DNA from: DATELY01 sp035276085
GTDB lineage: Bacteria; Pseudomonadota; Gammaproteobacteria; Steroidobacterales; Steroidobacteraceae
Assembly (NCBI GenBank): GCA_035276085.1
Contig: DATELY010000024.1
Coordinates: 1 to 64,000 of the forward strand
Direction of reading: 5' to 3'
DNA length: 64,000 nucleotides
In this document: one piece after another, positions 17,601 to 26,246 of the stretch
How the letters are laid out: each line of letters begins with the position of its first letter
How positions within the stretch are numbered: position 1 is the first letter of the stretch
Program-made: the position numbers and the translations under genes
Notes under the pieces: model-generated
The model's input: only the letters and a program-made list of their open reading frames with translations
What the model was told of the DNA's origin: nothing
Database searches by the model: none

Positions 17601-19397
17601 ATGAAGGATGCACAGGGTGTGTTGCTGAGTTGGCTGCGCTTTCTCGACGAGAAGCGCATCGACTATTGCTTGCTGCGCACGCTCGAGGGCAGCGCCAACA
17701 AGGACTGTCCCAACGGCATAGAGATCGCCGTGGCCGGCTCGGTGCTCGGCGAGTTGCCGAAGCTCGTCCATGTGTTCTGTCTGCGCGAGGAGTTGTTGCT
17801 CGTTCAATGCCTGCACGTTGAAGAGCAGACATGGCGCTACGTGCTCAGTTGGAACGACGAGCAGCACTCGTCCCCGCAGTTCCTGTGCGTGGAGTTGCTC
17901 GGGGACTACCACTTCGCCGGTCGCCGGCTCCTGTCTTCCGAGCAGATGCAGGCGCTGCGCATCGAGAACATCACGGCCGATCCGGAGCAGCGTCTGCAGG
18001 TCGTGGGACCCAGCATCGAGTTTCTGCACCGATTGTTGCGCTGTGTAACGAATCAGCGCTGCGATGCTGCCGAGGTGCGGCGGCTGCGTGCGTTGTGGCA
18101 GCGTGATGCGGCCGGTACGGCCAACGTGCTGTCGCGTTTGTGGCCGCAGGTCGGCGCTGGATTGATCGCGGCCGCCGCGTGCGATCGCTGGGAAAGTCTG
18201 GTCGATCGCTTGCCGCACTTGCGGCGCACGTTGCGTCCGCAAGGTGTGCGTGCATTGAGCGCGTGGTGGCGGCGTGCGAAGCGGCAGCTCGGATATTGGC
18301 GTCGGCCTCCCGGCCTGTTCGTGGCGTGCCTCGGACCGGACGGCAGCGGCAAGAGCCGGCTCATCGGCGCGCTGAGCGAAACGTCGCTGCAGCCGTTCGA
18401 TCACGTGTACACGATGCGCATGCGTCCGCGGCTCATTCGTCAGGCGCCGGTGAATCCCACGATCAAGCCCTGGGTCAAGAAGCCGCGCAGCGCGATTGCA
18501 GTGCCGGCGAAGCTCGCGTTGTTCATGGCCGATTACTGGTTGGGTTACTTGCTGCGCATGCGACCGCGATTGCGGCGCGCAGGTCTCGTGGTGTCGGACC
18601 GCTATTACGATGACGTGCTGGTCGATCCGCGACGTTATCGGTTACGGCGTCGCTATGGCTTGGCTCGCGCGCTCGTGCCGTGGATTCCGCGGCCGGACCT
18701 GTGGCTGGTGCTCGATGCTCCCGCGGGAGTGTTGAAGGATCGCCAGCGCGAAGTCACGGAGGAGGAGTCATCCCGCCTGCGAGCAGAGTATCGACGCGTG
18801 CTCCGCGGCAAGGACAACCTCGTCGTGCTCGATGCCAGCCGGTCGGATATTGACGTACTCGCGGCAGCGCGGCGCGCCATCGTGCGCCATCTGGCCCAGC
18901 GCACGAGCATGCGGCTCGAGTTACCGCAGGAAACGGTTCGCAATCCGTGGAGCGCACGCCTGCTGCTGTTCTTCTGCCGTCATCGTGTGTCCATTCTTGG
19001 CCGCATGGTACGCGCCTTTTTCAATAGCGAGATCGACTGCCGTCTGCCGCCGGACATTCACTTGCCGCATCCGTACGGACTGGTGGTGCATCCGGCGGCC
19101 GTGATCGGCAAGCGCGTGACCTTGATGCAGCAGGTGACGATCGGGGCAGCGAACAACAATCCCGAAGTGGCGCCCGTCATCGGCGAGGGCGTGTACATCG
19201 GAGAAGGGGCTCGCATTCTGGGAGATGTACGCGTGGGGGAACGCGCAGTCATCGGTGCGAATGCGGTGATCACCCGCGACGTGGCGCCGGGTGTCACGGT
19301 GGTAGGCACCAATCGAGTTGTTGCCACATCGGGTGGGACGGCCGGGCGTGAGCGGGCCAGTGTGAGTGAGCTGCCATTGGCGCAGCTGCGGCGTTGA
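17601..19397 (+). CDS. Three-domain fusion: unknown N-domain, thymidylate kinase-like P-loop kinase, serine acetyltransferase-like hexapeptide domain
   Basis: 598 residues, ATG with GGAG at 9 bp. Residues 1-230 show a pattern (FLDEKRIDYCLLRTLEG, then GIEIAV) like the nucleotidyltransferase-fold domains of capsule proteins. At about 243-254, CLGPDGSGKSR is a Walker A, followed by VVSDRYYDDVLVDPRR and WLVLDAPAGVLKDRQRE in the order seen in thymidylate kinase-like enzymes. Residues about 455-590 form a left-handed beta-helix (RVTLMQQVTIGAANN, GVYIGEGARILGDVRVG) as in CysE-type O-acetyltransferases. Its likely role is to phosphorylate and acetylate an EPS precursor. A -10-like TACACT at 17557 may mark its own promoter. 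It closes the EPS cluster. Confidence 0.75.
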   Translation: MKDAQGVLLSWLRFLDEKRIDYCLLRTLEGSANKDCPNGIEIAVAGSVLGELPKLVHVFCLREELLLVQCLHVEEQTWRYVLSWNDEQHSSPQFLCVELLGDYHFAGRRLLSSEQMQALRIENITADPEQRLQVVGPSIEFLHRLLRCVTNQRCDAAEVRRLRALWQRDAAGTANVLSRLWPQVGAGLIAAAACDRWESLVDRLPHLRRTLRPQGVRALSAWWRRAKRQLGYWRRPPGLFVACLGPDGSGKSRLIGALSETSLQPFDHVYTMRMRPRLIRQAPVNPTIKPWVKKPRSAIAVPAKLALFMADYWLGYLLRMRPRLRRAGLVVSDRYYDDVLVDPRRYRLRRRYGLARALVPWIPRPDLWLVLDAPAGVLKDRQREVTEEESSRLRAEYRRVLRGKDNLVVLDASRSDIDVLAAARRAIVRHLAQRTSMRLELPQETVRNPWSARLLLFFCRHRVSILGRMVRAFFNSEIDCRLPPDIHLPHPYGLVVHPAAVIGKRVTLMQQVTIGAANNNPEVAPVIGEGVYIGEGARILGDVRVGERAVIGANAVITRDVAPGVTVVGTNRVVATSGGTAGRERASVSELPLAQLRR

Positions 19398-19598
19398 CAG
19401 CCGCCTATAAATAAGTAGAAGGCGGCCCCTGCACAACGCTGGTGCAGCCGTTCTTGTGTCCGCGCGATCGAGGGGTGCTGTGAAGTAGTTCTTGTAACCA
19501 AAGCGCCGGCCACCACCATTTCAGTACTGATCGGCTACACTACCGGCCCATTTTAAACCCGGGTGAATTCCAGTCGGGCCCGGGGCTTAGCACAGGAA

Positions 19599-22496
19599 AT
19601 GAACCACGCAATGAGCGACTCTGCCCGAGCGCTGCTCGATTCCGCGTCTATCGCGGTCGAGAACGCTGCCTACGTCGAATCCCTGTACGAACAATTCATC
19701 GCTGATCCGGGTTCCGTCGCGCCCGAGTGGCAAGCGTACTTTCGCGGCCTCGCGGCGGGTGCCGTCGACCAGGCTCACGGCCCCATTCGCAATGAGCTGG
19801 CACGTCGCGCCTATGACTCCCGAGCGGCCACGCCAACTCAACCTCCGATCGGTGCTCAGGGCAGCGACTCCGCGAAGCAGGGCGCCGTTTCGCGACTGAT
19901 CCAGGTCTACGCCAACCGCGGTCACCTGGTTGCGGACCTCGATCCGCTGGGGTTGACACACCGACCCACTCAAGAAGTGCTGGAGCTTGGCCACTTCGGC
20001 CTCACCGACGCCGATCTCGACATCGAGTTCTTTACCGGCAGCCGAAGTCCGGCAATCCCCACCCGCATGAAGCTGCGCGACATCATCGCGCAGCTGCGCC
20101 ATATCTACTGCGGGAAGATCGGCGCCGAGTTCGCCCACGTATCGAATTCCAGTGAGCGGCTCTGGTTGCAGAACAAGTTTCAAGAAGGCCGACTGCAGCA
20201 CCGCTTCAGCGCTGAGGAACGCAAGATCGTTCTGCGGCAGCTCACGGCAGCGGAGGGCCTCGAGCGGTATCTGGCCAACAAGTATCCGGCGCAGAAGCGC
20301 TTTTCATTGGAAGGCGGCGACAGCCTCATTCCGCTGGTGGACGATCTGATCCAGCAGGGCGGCATGCGCGGCGTCGAAGAGCTCATCATCGGCATGGCGC
20401 ATCGCGGCCGCCTGAACGTGCTGGTGAACGTCGTCGGCAAGTCCCCGCAGGTGCTCTTCTCGGAGTTCGAAGGCAACTACGACACCAATCACATGCAGGG
20501 ATCGGGCGACGTGAAGTACCACAAGGGCTTCTCGACCGACATCCGCACCCCGGCCGGCAATGTGCATGTGGCCTTGGCCTTCAATCCCTCGCACCTGGAA
20601 GTGGTCAATCCGGTGGTGGAAGGATCGGTGCGCGCGCGTCAGCAGCGTCGCAACGACCAGCACGGCCAGAAGGTCATGCCCTTGCTGATCCACGGCGACG
20701 CCGCCTTTGCCGGCCAGGGCGTCATCATGGAGACGCTGCAGATGTCGCAGGCCCGAGGGTTCCACACGGGCGGCACGGTCCACGTGATCATCAACAACCA
20801 GGTCGGCTTCACGACCTCCGACCCTCGCGACATGCGCTCGACACTGTATTGCAGCGACGTCGCCAAGATGATCGAAGCCCCGATCTTTCATGTGAACAGC
20901 GACGATCCCGAGGCGGTGTTGTTCGTGGCGCGCCTGGCGCTCGACTACCGCATGACCTTCCACAAGGACGTCGTCATCGATCTCGTCTGCTATCGGCGTC
21001 TCGGTCACAACGAAGCAGACGAGCCTGCGGCGACGCAACCCGTCATGTACGACGTCATTCGCAAGCACTTGACCACGCGTGCGAAGTACGCGCAGGAGCT
21101 CGCGCGGCAGAACATCATCAAGGCTGAAGACGCCAACGCGATGGTGGAGGAGTACCGGCGCGAACTGGACGAGGGCAAGAGCCAGGCGAAACAGTCGTTG
21201 GGATTGGTGGGCAATCAATTCACGGTCGACTGGACGCGCTTTCAGCACCGCGACTGGCACGATCCCGCGAGCACTGCCGTGCGGCCCGAGCAGATTCAGG
21301 AGCTCGCGGCGAAGTTGCTCCACGTGCCGAAGGATTTTCAGCTCCATCGCATCGTCGCGCGCACGATCGAAGACCGGCAGAAGATGGCGGCGGGTCAATT
21401 GCCCGTCGACTGGGGCTTCGCCGAATCGCTCGCGTACGCCAGCTTGCTGAACGAGGGTCACGAGATCCGTCTCGTGGGACAGGACAGCGGCCGCGGCACG
21501 TTCACTCATCGTCACGCCGTATGGCACCAGCAGAAGACCGGCGAGAGCTACGTTCCCCTCAAGAATATTTCCCCCAGCCAGCCACGCTTCACGGTGATCG
21601 ACTCGCTGTTGTCCGAAGAGGCCGTCCTCGGATTTGAATATGGATTCTCGACGACGGAGCCCCACTGCCTGACGGTATGGGAAGCACAGTTCGGCGACTT
21701 CGCCAATGGCGCGCAGGTCATCATCGACCAGTTCATCACCTCCGGTGAGGCGAAGTGGGGCCGCATCTGCGGCCTCACGCTGCTCCTGCCGCATGGCTAC
21801 GAGGGCCAGGGTCCGGAGCATTCCTCCGCGCGACTCGAACGCTTCCTGCAGCTGTGTGCCGAGCAGAACATCCAGGTGTGTGTGCCATCCACGCCCGCGC
21901 AGATGTTCCACATGTTGCGCCGACAGCTGCTGCGCACGTTCCGCAAGCCGCTCATCGTGATGACACCGAAGAGCCTGCTGCGTCACAAGCTGTCGGTCTC
22001 GAAGCTGCAGGAGCTGTCGCAGGGTACGTTCCGCAACGTCATCGACGAGGTCGACGATCTCAATGCGGAGAAAGTGCCCCGCGTGGTGTTCTGTTCGGGC
22101 AAGGTCTATTTCGATCTGCTCGACTTGCGGCGTGCCGATGACCTGAATGTCGCGATCGTTCGCGTCGAGCAGCTCTATCCGTTTCCGATCGAAGAGTACG
22201 CAGCCGTCATCCGGCGGTATCCGAACGCGCGCGAGATCGTCTGGTGCCAGGAGGAGCCGCAGAACCAGGGCAGCTGGTACCAGATCCGTCATCGCCTGCA
22301 GGAGGCATTGGCGCCGCAGCAACAGCTGCTCTATGCGGGCCGCGCGCCGGCAGCGGCTCCGGCCACGGGCATCTTCCAGATGCATGTGGAGCAACAACAA
22401 TCGCTCGTGGATGCGGCCTTGCGCTCCACCAGCACCGAAGAATCTTTGCGGCAGACCACGCGTCTGACCGCAGCGGGCCACAGGAAGAGTTCATGA
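19599..22496 (+). CDS. sucA: 2-oxoglutarate dehydrogenase E1 component
   Basis: Thiamine-diphosphate decarboxylase subunit of the 2-oxoglutarate dehydrogenase complex, converting 2-oxoglutarate to a succinyl group on the E2 lipoyl arm in the TCA cycle. 965 residues from the ATG at 19599; an ATG at 19611 (MSDSARALL) is equally credible because AGGA (19594-19597) is too close to the first and 13 bp from the second. Seen: the N-terminal E2-contact helix (AAYVESLYEQFIADPGS), MAHRGRLNVL, the TPP site GDAAFAGQGVIMETLQMS with IINNQVGF, and YGFSTTEP in the pyrimidine domain. Length is near the family's ~930-960. Overlaps sucB by 4 bp. Confidence 0.96.
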   Translation: MNHAMSDSARALLDSASIAVENAAYVESLYEQFIADPGSVAPEWQAYFRGLAAGAVDQAHGPIRNELARRAYDSRAATPTQPPIGAQGSDSAKQGAVSRLIQVYANRGHLVADLDPLGLTHRPTQEVLELGHFGLTDADLDIEFFTGSRSPAIPTRMKLRDIIAQLRHIYCGKIGAEFAHVSNSSERLWLQNKFQEGRLQHRFSAEERKIVLRQLTAAEGLERYLANKYPAQKRFSLEGGDSLIPLVDDLIQQGGMRGVEELIIGMAHRGRLNVLVNVVGKSPQVLFSEFEGNYDTNHMQGSGDVKYHKGFSTDIRTPAGNVHVALAFNPSHLEVVNPVVEGSVRARQQRRNDQHGQKVMPLLIHGDAAFAGQGVIMETLQMSQARGFHTGGTVHVIINNQVGFTTSDPRDMRSTLYCSDVAKMIEAPIFHVNSDDPEAVLFVARLALDYRMTFHKDVVIDLVCYRRLGHNEADEPAATQPVMYDVIRKHLTTRAKYAQELARQNIIKAEDANAMVEEYRRELDEGKSQAKQSLGLVGNQFTVDWTRFQHRDWHDPASTAVRPEQIQELAAKLLHVPKDFQLHRIVARTIEDRQKMAAGQLPVDWGFAESLAYASLLNEGHEIRLVGQDSGRGTFTHRHAVWHQQKTGESYVPLKNISPSQPRFTVIDSLLSEEAVLGFEYGFSTTEPHCLTVWEAQFGDFANGAQVIIDQFITSGEAKWGRICGLTLLLPHGYEGQGPEHSSARLERFLQLCAEQNIQVCVPSTPAQMFHMLRRQLLRTFRKPLIVMTPKSLLRHKLSVSKLQELSQGTFRNVIDEVDDLNAEKVPRVVFCSGKVYFDLLDLRRADDLNVAIVRVEQLYPFPIEEYAAVIRRYPNAREIVWCQEEPQNQGSWYQIRHRLQEALAPQQQLLYAGRAPAAAPATGIFQMHVEQQQSLVDAALRSTSTEESLRQTTRLTAAGHRKSS

Positions 22497-23695
22497 GTAT
22501 CGAAGTACGCGTCCCTCAACTGCCGGAATCCGTCGCCGATGCCACGTTGGTGGCCTGGCACAAGCAGCCAGGCGACCCCGTCGGTCGCGATGAAAACCTC
22601 GTCGACCTGGAAACGGACAAAGTGGTGCTGGAAGTGCCCGCGCCTGCAGCCGGCGTATTGCGCGAATTGAAAGTGGCGAACGGTGCGACCGTCACCAGCG
22701 GACAAGTCCTGGCCATTCTCGAGGAAGGAGCGGGTGCACAGCCGGCGGCCAAAGCGCCTGCTGCGAACTCGGAGGCGAAATCGCAAGTGGCCGACAAAGC
22801 CGCTGCCAAACTTGCGCCCGCGGCAAAGCGCATGGTGGAAGAGCATCAGCTCGATGCCAAAGGGATCTCCGGCAGTGGCCGCGATGGCCGCGTCACCAAG
22901 GGCGATGTCATTCAGCATCTGAACAAGCCCGCGACCGCAACACCGCAGCCGGCCGCAAAGCCGACACCGGTACAGCTGCCGGCCACTGGCGGCGCACGGA
23001 CGGAAACGCGGGTACCGATGACGCGTCTGCGCACGCGCGTGGCCGAACGGTTGGTGCAGGCACAGGCCACGGCCGCGATGCTGACCACCTTCAATGAAAT
23101 CGACTTGACGGCCATCAACGAGATTCGTGCGCGTTACAAGGACAAGTTCGAGAAGACGCACGGTTCGAAGCTGGGCTTCATGTCCTTCTTCGTGAAGGCC
23201 GCCATCGAGGCGCTGCGACGTTTCCCGGTCGTGAATGCGACTGTCGAAGGCAACGACATCATCTATCACGAGTACTACGACATCGGCGTGGCGGTTTCGA
23301 CCGATCGCGGTCTCATGGTGCCGGTGCTGCGCAATGCGGAAACCATGAGCTTTGCTGAGATCGAACAGGCCGTGAGCGTGTACGCGCAGAAGGCGCGCGA
23401 TGGATCGATCACGCTGGAGGAGCTCACCGGAGGCACTTTCACGATTACGAACGGCGGCGTATTCGGCTCGCTCATGTCCACACCGATCTTGAATACGCCG
23501 CAATCGGGCATATTGGGAATGCACAAGATCCAGGAGCGCCCGATGGTCGTGAACGGTGCGATCGAGATCCGCCCCATGATGTATCTGGCACTGACGTACG
23601 ACCATCGCATCGTCGATGGCCGCGATTCGGTTCAGTTCCTGGTCGCGATCAAGGACGCGTTGGAAGATCCGGCGCGCCTGTTGCTGCAGCTATGA
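22493..23695 (+). CDS. sucB: Dihydrolipoyllysine succinyltransferase (2-oxoglutarate dehydrogenase E2)
   Basis: The ATG at 22493 overlaps the sucA stop (ATGA), with AGGAAG 5-6 bp upstream. 400 residues: a lipoyl domain with the modified lysine in LETDKVVLEV near residue 43, an Ala/Pro/Lys linker, a peripheral-subunit binding domain (AAKRMVEEHQLDAKGISGSG), a second linker, and the catalytic domain ending in the chloramphenicol acetyltransferase-like DHRIVDGRDSVQF. It takes the succinyl group from E1 and passes it to CoA. The order sucA-sucB-lpdA keeps the whole complex together, although a repeat element separates sucB from lpdA. Confidence 0.96.
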   Translation: MSIEVRVPQLPESVADATLVAWHKQPGDPVGRDENLVDLETDKVVLEVPAPAAGVLRELKVANGATVTSGQVLAILEEGAGAQPAAKAPAANSEAKSQVADKAAAKLAPAAKRMVEEHQLDAKGISGSGRDGRVTKGDVIQHLNKPATATPQPAAKPTPVQLPATGGARTETRVPMTRLRTRVAERLVQAQATAAMLTTFNEIDLTAINEIRARYKDKFEKTHGSKLGFMSFFVKAAIEALRRFPVVNATVEGNDIIYHEYYDIGVAVSTDRGLMVPVLRNAETMSFAEIEQAVSVYAQKARDGSITLEELTGGTFTITNGGVFGSLMSTPILNTPQSGILGMHKIQERPMVVNGAIEIRPMMYLALTYDHRIVDGRDSVQFLVAIKDALEDPARLLLQL

Positions 23696-23704
23696 TGGCT
23701 CCGC

Positions 23705-23804
23705 CGCGGTTGGCGGTTTGCGGTTGGCGGTTTGTTCAGAACGGCGCGCTGCGCCGAGCCCCAATCTCTTTCCTCCAACCGCCAACCGCTAACCGCTAAC
23801 CGCC
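23705..23804. repeat. Inverted pair of GCGGTTR heptamer arrays between sucB and lpdA
   Basis: The left arm (23705-23733) is four units of a 7-nt repeat GCGGTTG/GCGGTTT. The right arm (23775-23804) is the complementary array AACCGCC/AACCGCT. The arms can pair over about 28 bp around a 41-nt spacer. The right arm ends 12 bp before the lpdA ATG, and no SD precedes lpdA, so the element may affect lpdA translation or processing of the suc mRNA. Confidence 0.85.
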
Positions 23805-23816
23805 TCTTCAAACAAC

Positions 23817-25244
23817 ATGTCTCAATCCTTCGACGTCATCGTGATCGGCGGTGGCCCCGCCGGTTATCCCGCCGCAATTCGCGCCGGCCAGAACAAGTTG
23901 TCCGTAGCCTGCATCGACGAGTGGAAGAATCTGGACGGTGCTTACGCGTTCGGTGGCACCTGCTTGAACGCCGGCTGCATTCCCTCCAAGGCACTCCTTG
24001 AATCCTCTGAGCTCGTGCATCGCGCTCAACATGAGTTCGCGGTGCATGGCATCAAGGTCGGCGCGGTCGAGGTCGATGTCGCAGCGATGCAGAAGCGCAA
24101 GGCGCAGATCGTCAAGGCATCGACCGCAGGCATCCTCGCACTGTTCAAGTCCGCCGGCGTTACGCCGCTGCAGGGACACGGCAAGCTCCTGTCCGGCAAT
24201 CGCGTCGAGTTCACGGGCAAGGACGGCGCGAAGCAGGAGCTCACGGCCAAGCACGTCGTGCTCGCCGCAGGTTCAGCTCCAGTAGAGCTGAGGAGCCTGC
24301 CGTTCGATGGCAAGCAGATCGTCGATTCCTGGGGCGCGCTCGAGTTCACATCCGTACCCAAGCGGCTCGGTGTGATCGGCGCCGGAGTCATCGGTCTCGA
24401 GCTGGGTAGCGTGTGGCGCCGCCTCGGCGCGGAAGTCGTCGTGCTCGAAGCGCTCGAGGCCTTCCTGCCGATGGCCGATGGCGCTGTCGCCAAAGAGGCG
24501 CTCAAGCATTTCAAGAAGCAGGGACTGGACGTGCGCCTGGGCGCGAAAGTCACGGGTGCCGACAAGCAGCCCGATGGCGTGACGTTGAAATACACCGACG
24601 CGAAGGGCGAGCAGAGCGTCGTGGTGGACAAAGTCGTCGTCGCGATCGGACGGCGCCCCTATTCGAAGGACCTGCTTGGCGCGGGCACGGGCGTCGAAGT
24701 CGACGAGCGCGGCTTCGTCAAGGTCGATCACGATTGCCGCACTGCTGCTGCCAATGTGTGGGCCGTTGGCGATCTGGTTCGCGGCCCGATGCTGGCTCAT
24801 AAAGGTAAGGAAGAAGGCGTGATGGTCGCCGATCTCATCGCCGGCAAGGTGGGTGAGGTCAACTACAAGACCATTCCTTCCGTGATCTACACCGCGCCGG
24901 AGATCGCCTGGGTCGGTCTGACGGAAGAACAAGTCAAGGAAAGCGGCCGGGCGTACAAAGTCGGCACGTTCCCGTTCCTGGCGAGCGGCCGCGCCCGCGC
25001 AATGGAATCGACGGCGGGTTTCTGCAAGTTGATTTCAGCCAGCGACGACGACGAGATCCTCGGCGTCCACATCATCGGCCCGATGGCGGGCGAGCTGATT
25101 GCAGAGGCAGTGCTGGCGATGGAGTACTCCGCCAGCACCGAAGATCTGCAACGCACGATTCATGCACATCCGACCTTGTCGGAAGCGTTGCATGAGGCGG
25201 CATTGGCCGCGGACAAGATCGCGATCGATTTTCCGAATCGATAG
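23817..25244 (+). CDS. lpdA: Dihydrolipoyl dehydrogenase (E3)
   Basis: 475 residues. FAD-binding DVIVIGGGPAGYPAA is at residues 5-19. The redox-active disulfide is in GGTCLNAGCIPSK, and the NAD-binding motif GVIGAGVIGLELGSVW is at about 185-200. The C-terminal interface carries the catalytic HAHPTLSEALHEA. It reoxidises the E2 dihydrolipoamide with NAD+. It is the third gene of the suc operon, 121 bp after sucB behind an inverted repeat. The start lacks a purine-rich SD (upstream is the AACCGCC array), which is unusual for an abundant enzyme. The same E3 may also serve other 2-oxoacid complexes. Confidence 0.96.
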   Translation: MSQSFDVIVIGGGPAGYPAAIRAGQNKLSVACIDEWKNLDGAYAFGGTCLNAGCIPSKALLESSELVHRAQHEFAVHGIKVGAVEVDVAAMQKRKAQIVKASTAGILALFKSAGVTPLQGHGKLLSGNRVEFTGKDGAKQELTAKHVVLAAGSAPVELRSLPFDGKQIVDSWGALEFTSVPKRLGVIGAGVIGLELGSVWRRLGAEVVVLEALEAFLPMADGAVAKEALKHFKKQGLDVRLGAKVTGADKQPDGVTLKYTDAKGEQSVVVDKVVVAIGRRPYSKDLLGAGTGVEVDERGFVKVDHDCRTAAANVWAVGDLVRGPMLAHKGKEEGVMVADLIAGKVGEVNYKTIPSVIYTAPEIAWVGLTEEQVKESGRAYKVGTFPFLASGRARAMESTAGFCKLISASDDDEILGVHIIGPMAGELIAEAVLAMEYSASTEDLQRTIHAHPTLSEALHEAALAADKIAIDFPNR

Positions 25245-25387
25245 GGGCCGGGTGTCACGCCGCCGCTCGCGCCGAGTCGAGGGCGTGTCAGGCGAAAACC
25301 GGCCGTGGGAACTTCGATCTGCGGCAGGCGTTTTTGATTGCCTCACACCCAGCGGGAACCGGCGGAACGAACTCGAAGGAATGACAA

Positions 25388-26242
25388 GTGGCCACCGTGG
25401 CAACCGACATACCGTCGTCAGGTTCTTCCGCCCGCCGGGTTATCGAGCTCACTGTATTGACGGCCTTGGGGGTAGAGCTTCCGAAGACGGCCAGGATTCT
25501 CGATTTCGGTTGTGGGTTCGGCGGTACGCTCAAGGCTCTGCGCGCACTGGGATACGTCAATACGTTCGGCTACGACGTCGAGGACACTCGCGCCGGCCGC
25601 ACCCGCAAGCGCCTTGGCGCCGATCGAGGAGATAACATCTCGGTCGGTACGTTGCTGGATCTGAGATTGCCCTACGAGGACAACACGTTTGATCTCGTGA
25701 TCTCGGATCAGGTCTTCGAACATGTTCAGGATCAGGGCCGGGTGTTCCAAGAGCTGCTGCGGATCACCAAACCGGGCGGTCACGGGTTGCACATCATTCC
25801 GGCGCGGTACATGCCGATCGAGGGGCACATCTTTGTTCCGTTCGGCGGGGTGCTCAAGCATCGCTGGTGGTACAAGCTGTGGGCTTCACTCGGAATTCGA
25901 AATGAGTCTCAGGCAGGGCTTTCGGCTGACGAGACAGCCGATGACAATGCGTATTTCATGAGCGACGCAACGCGCTACATCTCGACGTCCTGCTATCGCG
26001 TGATGTGGAAGAAGATCGGCTTCGAATACCGGTTCGCAGAGCAGGAGTTCTTCGATAGCCACCCGCGGCCCTCGATGCGCATGATCGGGAGACTGGGCCG
26101 CCCCGCGATGTGCCTGTATCGAACCTTTCGCTCTCGAATCGTGCACCTGCGCAAGCCGGGACACCCACCAATCCAGGACGCGAGGGGTCGAAGCAAGCCT
26201 GCAGAACGAGGGGAGAAAAGTCGGGTGACGGATCAATCGTGA
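25388..26242 (+). CDS. Class I SAM-dependent methyltransferase
   Basis: GTG start at 25388 with AAGGA (25376-25380) at 7 bp; 284 residues. Motif I is ILDFGCGFGGTL (about residues 37-48), the acidic strand-2 residue is in FGYDVED, LVISDQVFEHV is the motif IV region typical of Methyltransf_11/23 proteins, and LLRITKPGG follows. The C-terminal third (MWKKIGFEYRFAEQEFFDSHPRP) is unlike ubiquinone or tRNA methyltransferases and resembles glycan- or lipid-linked ones. The gene sits alone between lpdA and convergent relA, with stops 5 bp apart. The target is unknown; the basic tail after residue 255 looks unstructured. Confidence 0.75.
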   Translation: MATVATDIPSSGSSARRVIELTVLTALGVELPKTARILDFGCGFGGTLKALRALGYVNTFGYDVEDTRAGRTRKRLGADRGDNISVGTLLDLRLPYEDNTFDLVISDQVFEHVQDQGRVFQELLRITKPGGHGLHIIPARYMPIEGHIFVPFGGVLKHRWWYKLWASLGIRNESQAGLSADETADDNAYFMSDATRYISTSCYRVMWKKIGFEYRFAEQEFFDSHPRPSMRMIGRLGRPAMCLYRTFRSRIVHLRKPGHPPIQDARGRSKPAERGEKSRVTDQS

Positions 26243-26246
26243 ACGT

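Noticed and set aside
1..19397. Complete PEP-CTERM/exosortase system
   Set aside because: The AsnB-type gene and EPS set resemble those loci, but no exosortase, PEP-CTERM substrate or PrsK/PrsR regulator is in the window.
20304..22481. 725-codon open frame antisense to sucA
   Set aside because: It is the codon-position shadow of a highly biased GC-rich gene. Its translation is low-complexity (Arg/His/Leu/Val-rich) with no domain, and sucA is certain.
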